From contig WRCL01000116.1 of NCBI GenBank assembly GCA_009783975.1, positions 1-6,389 on the forward strand: a stretch of 6,389 nt of DNA, written 5' to 3'. Numbering within the stretch: position 1 is the first letter of the stretch; every line of letters starts with the position of its first letter. The translations under genes were made by a program, and so were the position numbers. This DNA is from Micrococcales bacterium (GTDB taxonomy: Bacteria; Actinomycetota; Actinomycetes; Actinomycetales; Cellulomonadaceae). Below the pieces are notes generated by a model. The model searched no databases. It saw nothing but the letters and a program-made list of their open reading frames with translations, and was not told the DNA's origin. This document shows positions 5,885 through 6,389 of this stretch, piece by piece.

Positions 5885-5926
5885 ACAGGAATCGAACCCG
5901 CGAGATCCGCGTCATGTGTAGTGACG
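5885..5926 (-). other. tRNA-like remnant (T-arm plus anticodon-arm-like stem)
   Basis: On the minus strand 5901-5885 reads as a tRNA T-arm: GCGGG, loop TTCGATT, CCTGT (two G-U pairs), containing the conserved GGTTCGATTCC core. Upstream, 5926-5910 forms CGTCA, 7-base loop CTACACA, TGACG, the size of an anticodon arm with T at the second loop position. The eight bases between them have the size of a variable region. No matching acceptor stem, D-arm or CCA is present, so a functional tRNA is not supported. It may be a decayed tRNA or an old attachment-site fragment. The stem at 5910-5926 could equally be an operator. Confidence 0.3.
5910..5926. repeat. Inverted repeat CGTCA-N7-TGACG
   Basis: On the plus strand CGTCA (5910-5914) and TGACG (5922-5926) are perfect inverted arms separated by seven bases. 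It lies about 150 bp upstream of the SPFH start, in a non-coding gap, so it could be a regulator binding site or part of the tRNA-like fold. Short arms make chance occurrence possible. Confidence 0.35.
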
Positions 5927-6040
5927 TGTGGTGGAGGTACGACGCGCAGGACCGTCGCCACCAGCGGTGACGTCGGCTGCTGATCTCCGTCGGTGACAGT
6001 ACCAACCAAAGGTCAGACCGACGAGGCAATTTCGGGCCGG

Positions 6041-6389
6041 TCAGAGGTTCAGCACCGCCTCGATGACGAGCTTGGCCATCGGCGCGGCGACCCGTCCACC
6101 TGTTGCCGCGTCGCCGGCCTCGCCGCCGTTCTTGACGAACACCACGACGGCGACCTGCGGGTTGTCAGCCGGTGCGAACCCGGTGAACCACACGTGCGGG
6201 GACCGGTTGCCGTCCTCGGCGGTCCCGGTCTTGGCCGCGACACGCACCCCAGGGATCTGCGCTGTACGGGCGCTGCCGTCGGTGACGACGAGCTCCATCA
6301 TCTGCGTCAGCTGTGCGGCTGTGCGCGCCGAGATGGGCTCGGCCATCTTCGACGGCCTTGCCGTGGTGATGATCGACAGGTTCGCGGCC
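6041..6389 (-). CDS. pbpA: Class B penicillin-binding protein, PbpA-like, C-terminal part (continues past window edge)
   Basis: The last 115 residues of a peptidoglycan DD-transpeptidase; the gene runs off the right edge, so its N-terminal anchor, dimerisation domain and SxxK/SxN motifs are not visible. The KTGT box, the third active-site motif of penicillin-binding transpeptidases, is at 6221-6232, in the context IPGVRVAAKTGTAEDG. The flanks, MMELVVTDGSARTAQ ahead of the box and HVWFTGFAPADNPQVAVVVF behind it, follow the pattern of actinobacterial PbpA rather than of FtsI/PbpB. The end, GGRVAAPMAKLVIEAVL, is also PbpA-like. PbpA acts outside the membrane, cross-linking peptidoglycan with RodA/FtsW-type partners. 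In many actinobacteria pbpA is followed by pknA/pknB kinase genes; here the next gene on this strand encodes the SPFH protein, so this may be an extra paralogue or a rearranged locus. Class is certain; exact orthology is less so. Confidence 0.85.
   Translation of the reverse strand, partial: AANLSIITTARPSKMAEPISARTAAQLTQMMELVVTDGSARTAQIPGVRVAAKTGTAEDGNRSPHVWFTGFAPADNPQVAVVVFVKNGGEAGDAATGGRVAAPMAKLVIEAVLNL

Larger units (their letters stand above)
5759..6040. other. 282-bp non-coding gap between the PbpA-like and SPFH genes
   Basis: No gene is supported here on either strand. The gap should hold the 3' end of the PbpA-like transcript and perhaps an SPFH promoter, but no clear promoter or terminator is seen; GC-rich partial repeats such as GTCACCG (minus strand) recur. 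The notable contents are the tRNA T-arm-like sequence at 5885-5901 and the inverted repeat at 5910-5926. GAGGAG, the SPFH ribosome-binding site, lies at 5765-5770 on the minus strand. Confidence 0.5.

Noticed and set aside
5881..5960. Functional tRNA on the minus strand
   Set aside because: Only T-arm-like and anticodon-arm-like stems are present; no acceptor pairing partner for the bases after the T-arm, no D-arm consensus and no CCA.
5409..6029. Minus-strand open frame (206 aa) overlapping the 5' part of the SPFH gene
   Set aside because: Wrong frame relative to the SPFH domain; the part in the gap is Arg/Ser-rich with no motif.
1..6389. CRISPR array, insertion sequence or transposase
   Set aside because: No regularly spaced repeats, no terminal inverted repeats around a transposase-like frame and no DDE or serine recombinase motifs were seen.

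Overview
The window is high-GC DNA (strong G/C preference at third codon positions, GTG starts, compact gene layout). The partial class B penicillin-binding protein at the right edge resembles the actinobacterial PbpA type. Together these point to an actinobacterium, possibly of the Micrococcales; the sequence alone does not fix the genus.

Layout: (1) 1-1131, plus strand: a membrane-anchored metallophosphoesterase of the YkuE/YaeI type with a complete set of metal ligands; its true start may lie just outside the window. (2) 1277-4150, plus strand: two tandem paralogous lipoproteins (501 and 449 aa, 18 bp apart), each a PQQ-like beta-propeller with a lipobox cysteine plus exactly six further cysteines in matching positions. 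Their function is unknown. (3) 4249-4991, plus strand: a complete type II toxin-antitoxin module, a DUF1778 ribbon-helix-helix antitoxin overlapping by 4 bp a TacT/AtaT-like GNAT toxin. It is preceded by two perfect palindromes and a promoter-like sequence that fits a leaderless GTG start. (4) 4992-5122: a 131-bp convergent intergenic region with three stem-loops. (5) 5123-5758, minus strand: a small SPFH/Band 7 (slipin-like) protein without an N-terminal membrane segment. (6) 5759-6040: a non-coding gap with a tRNA T-arm-like sequence and an inverted repeat. (7) 6041-6389, minus strand: the C-terminal 115 residues of a PbpA-like transpeptidase with its KTGT motif; the gene continues past the right edge.

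The plus-strand genes are mostly envelope proteins (membrane phosphoesterase, two lipoproteins) followed by the self-contained toxin-antitoxin unit. The minus-strand genes are a peptidoglycan transpeptidase and a possible membrane-scaffold protein. The toxin-antitoxin pair is the only group whose joint function can be stated with confidence: the toxin should acetylate aminoacyl-tRNA and the antitoxin should neutralise it and repress the operon. The least described element is the six-cysteine twin lipoprotein pair.
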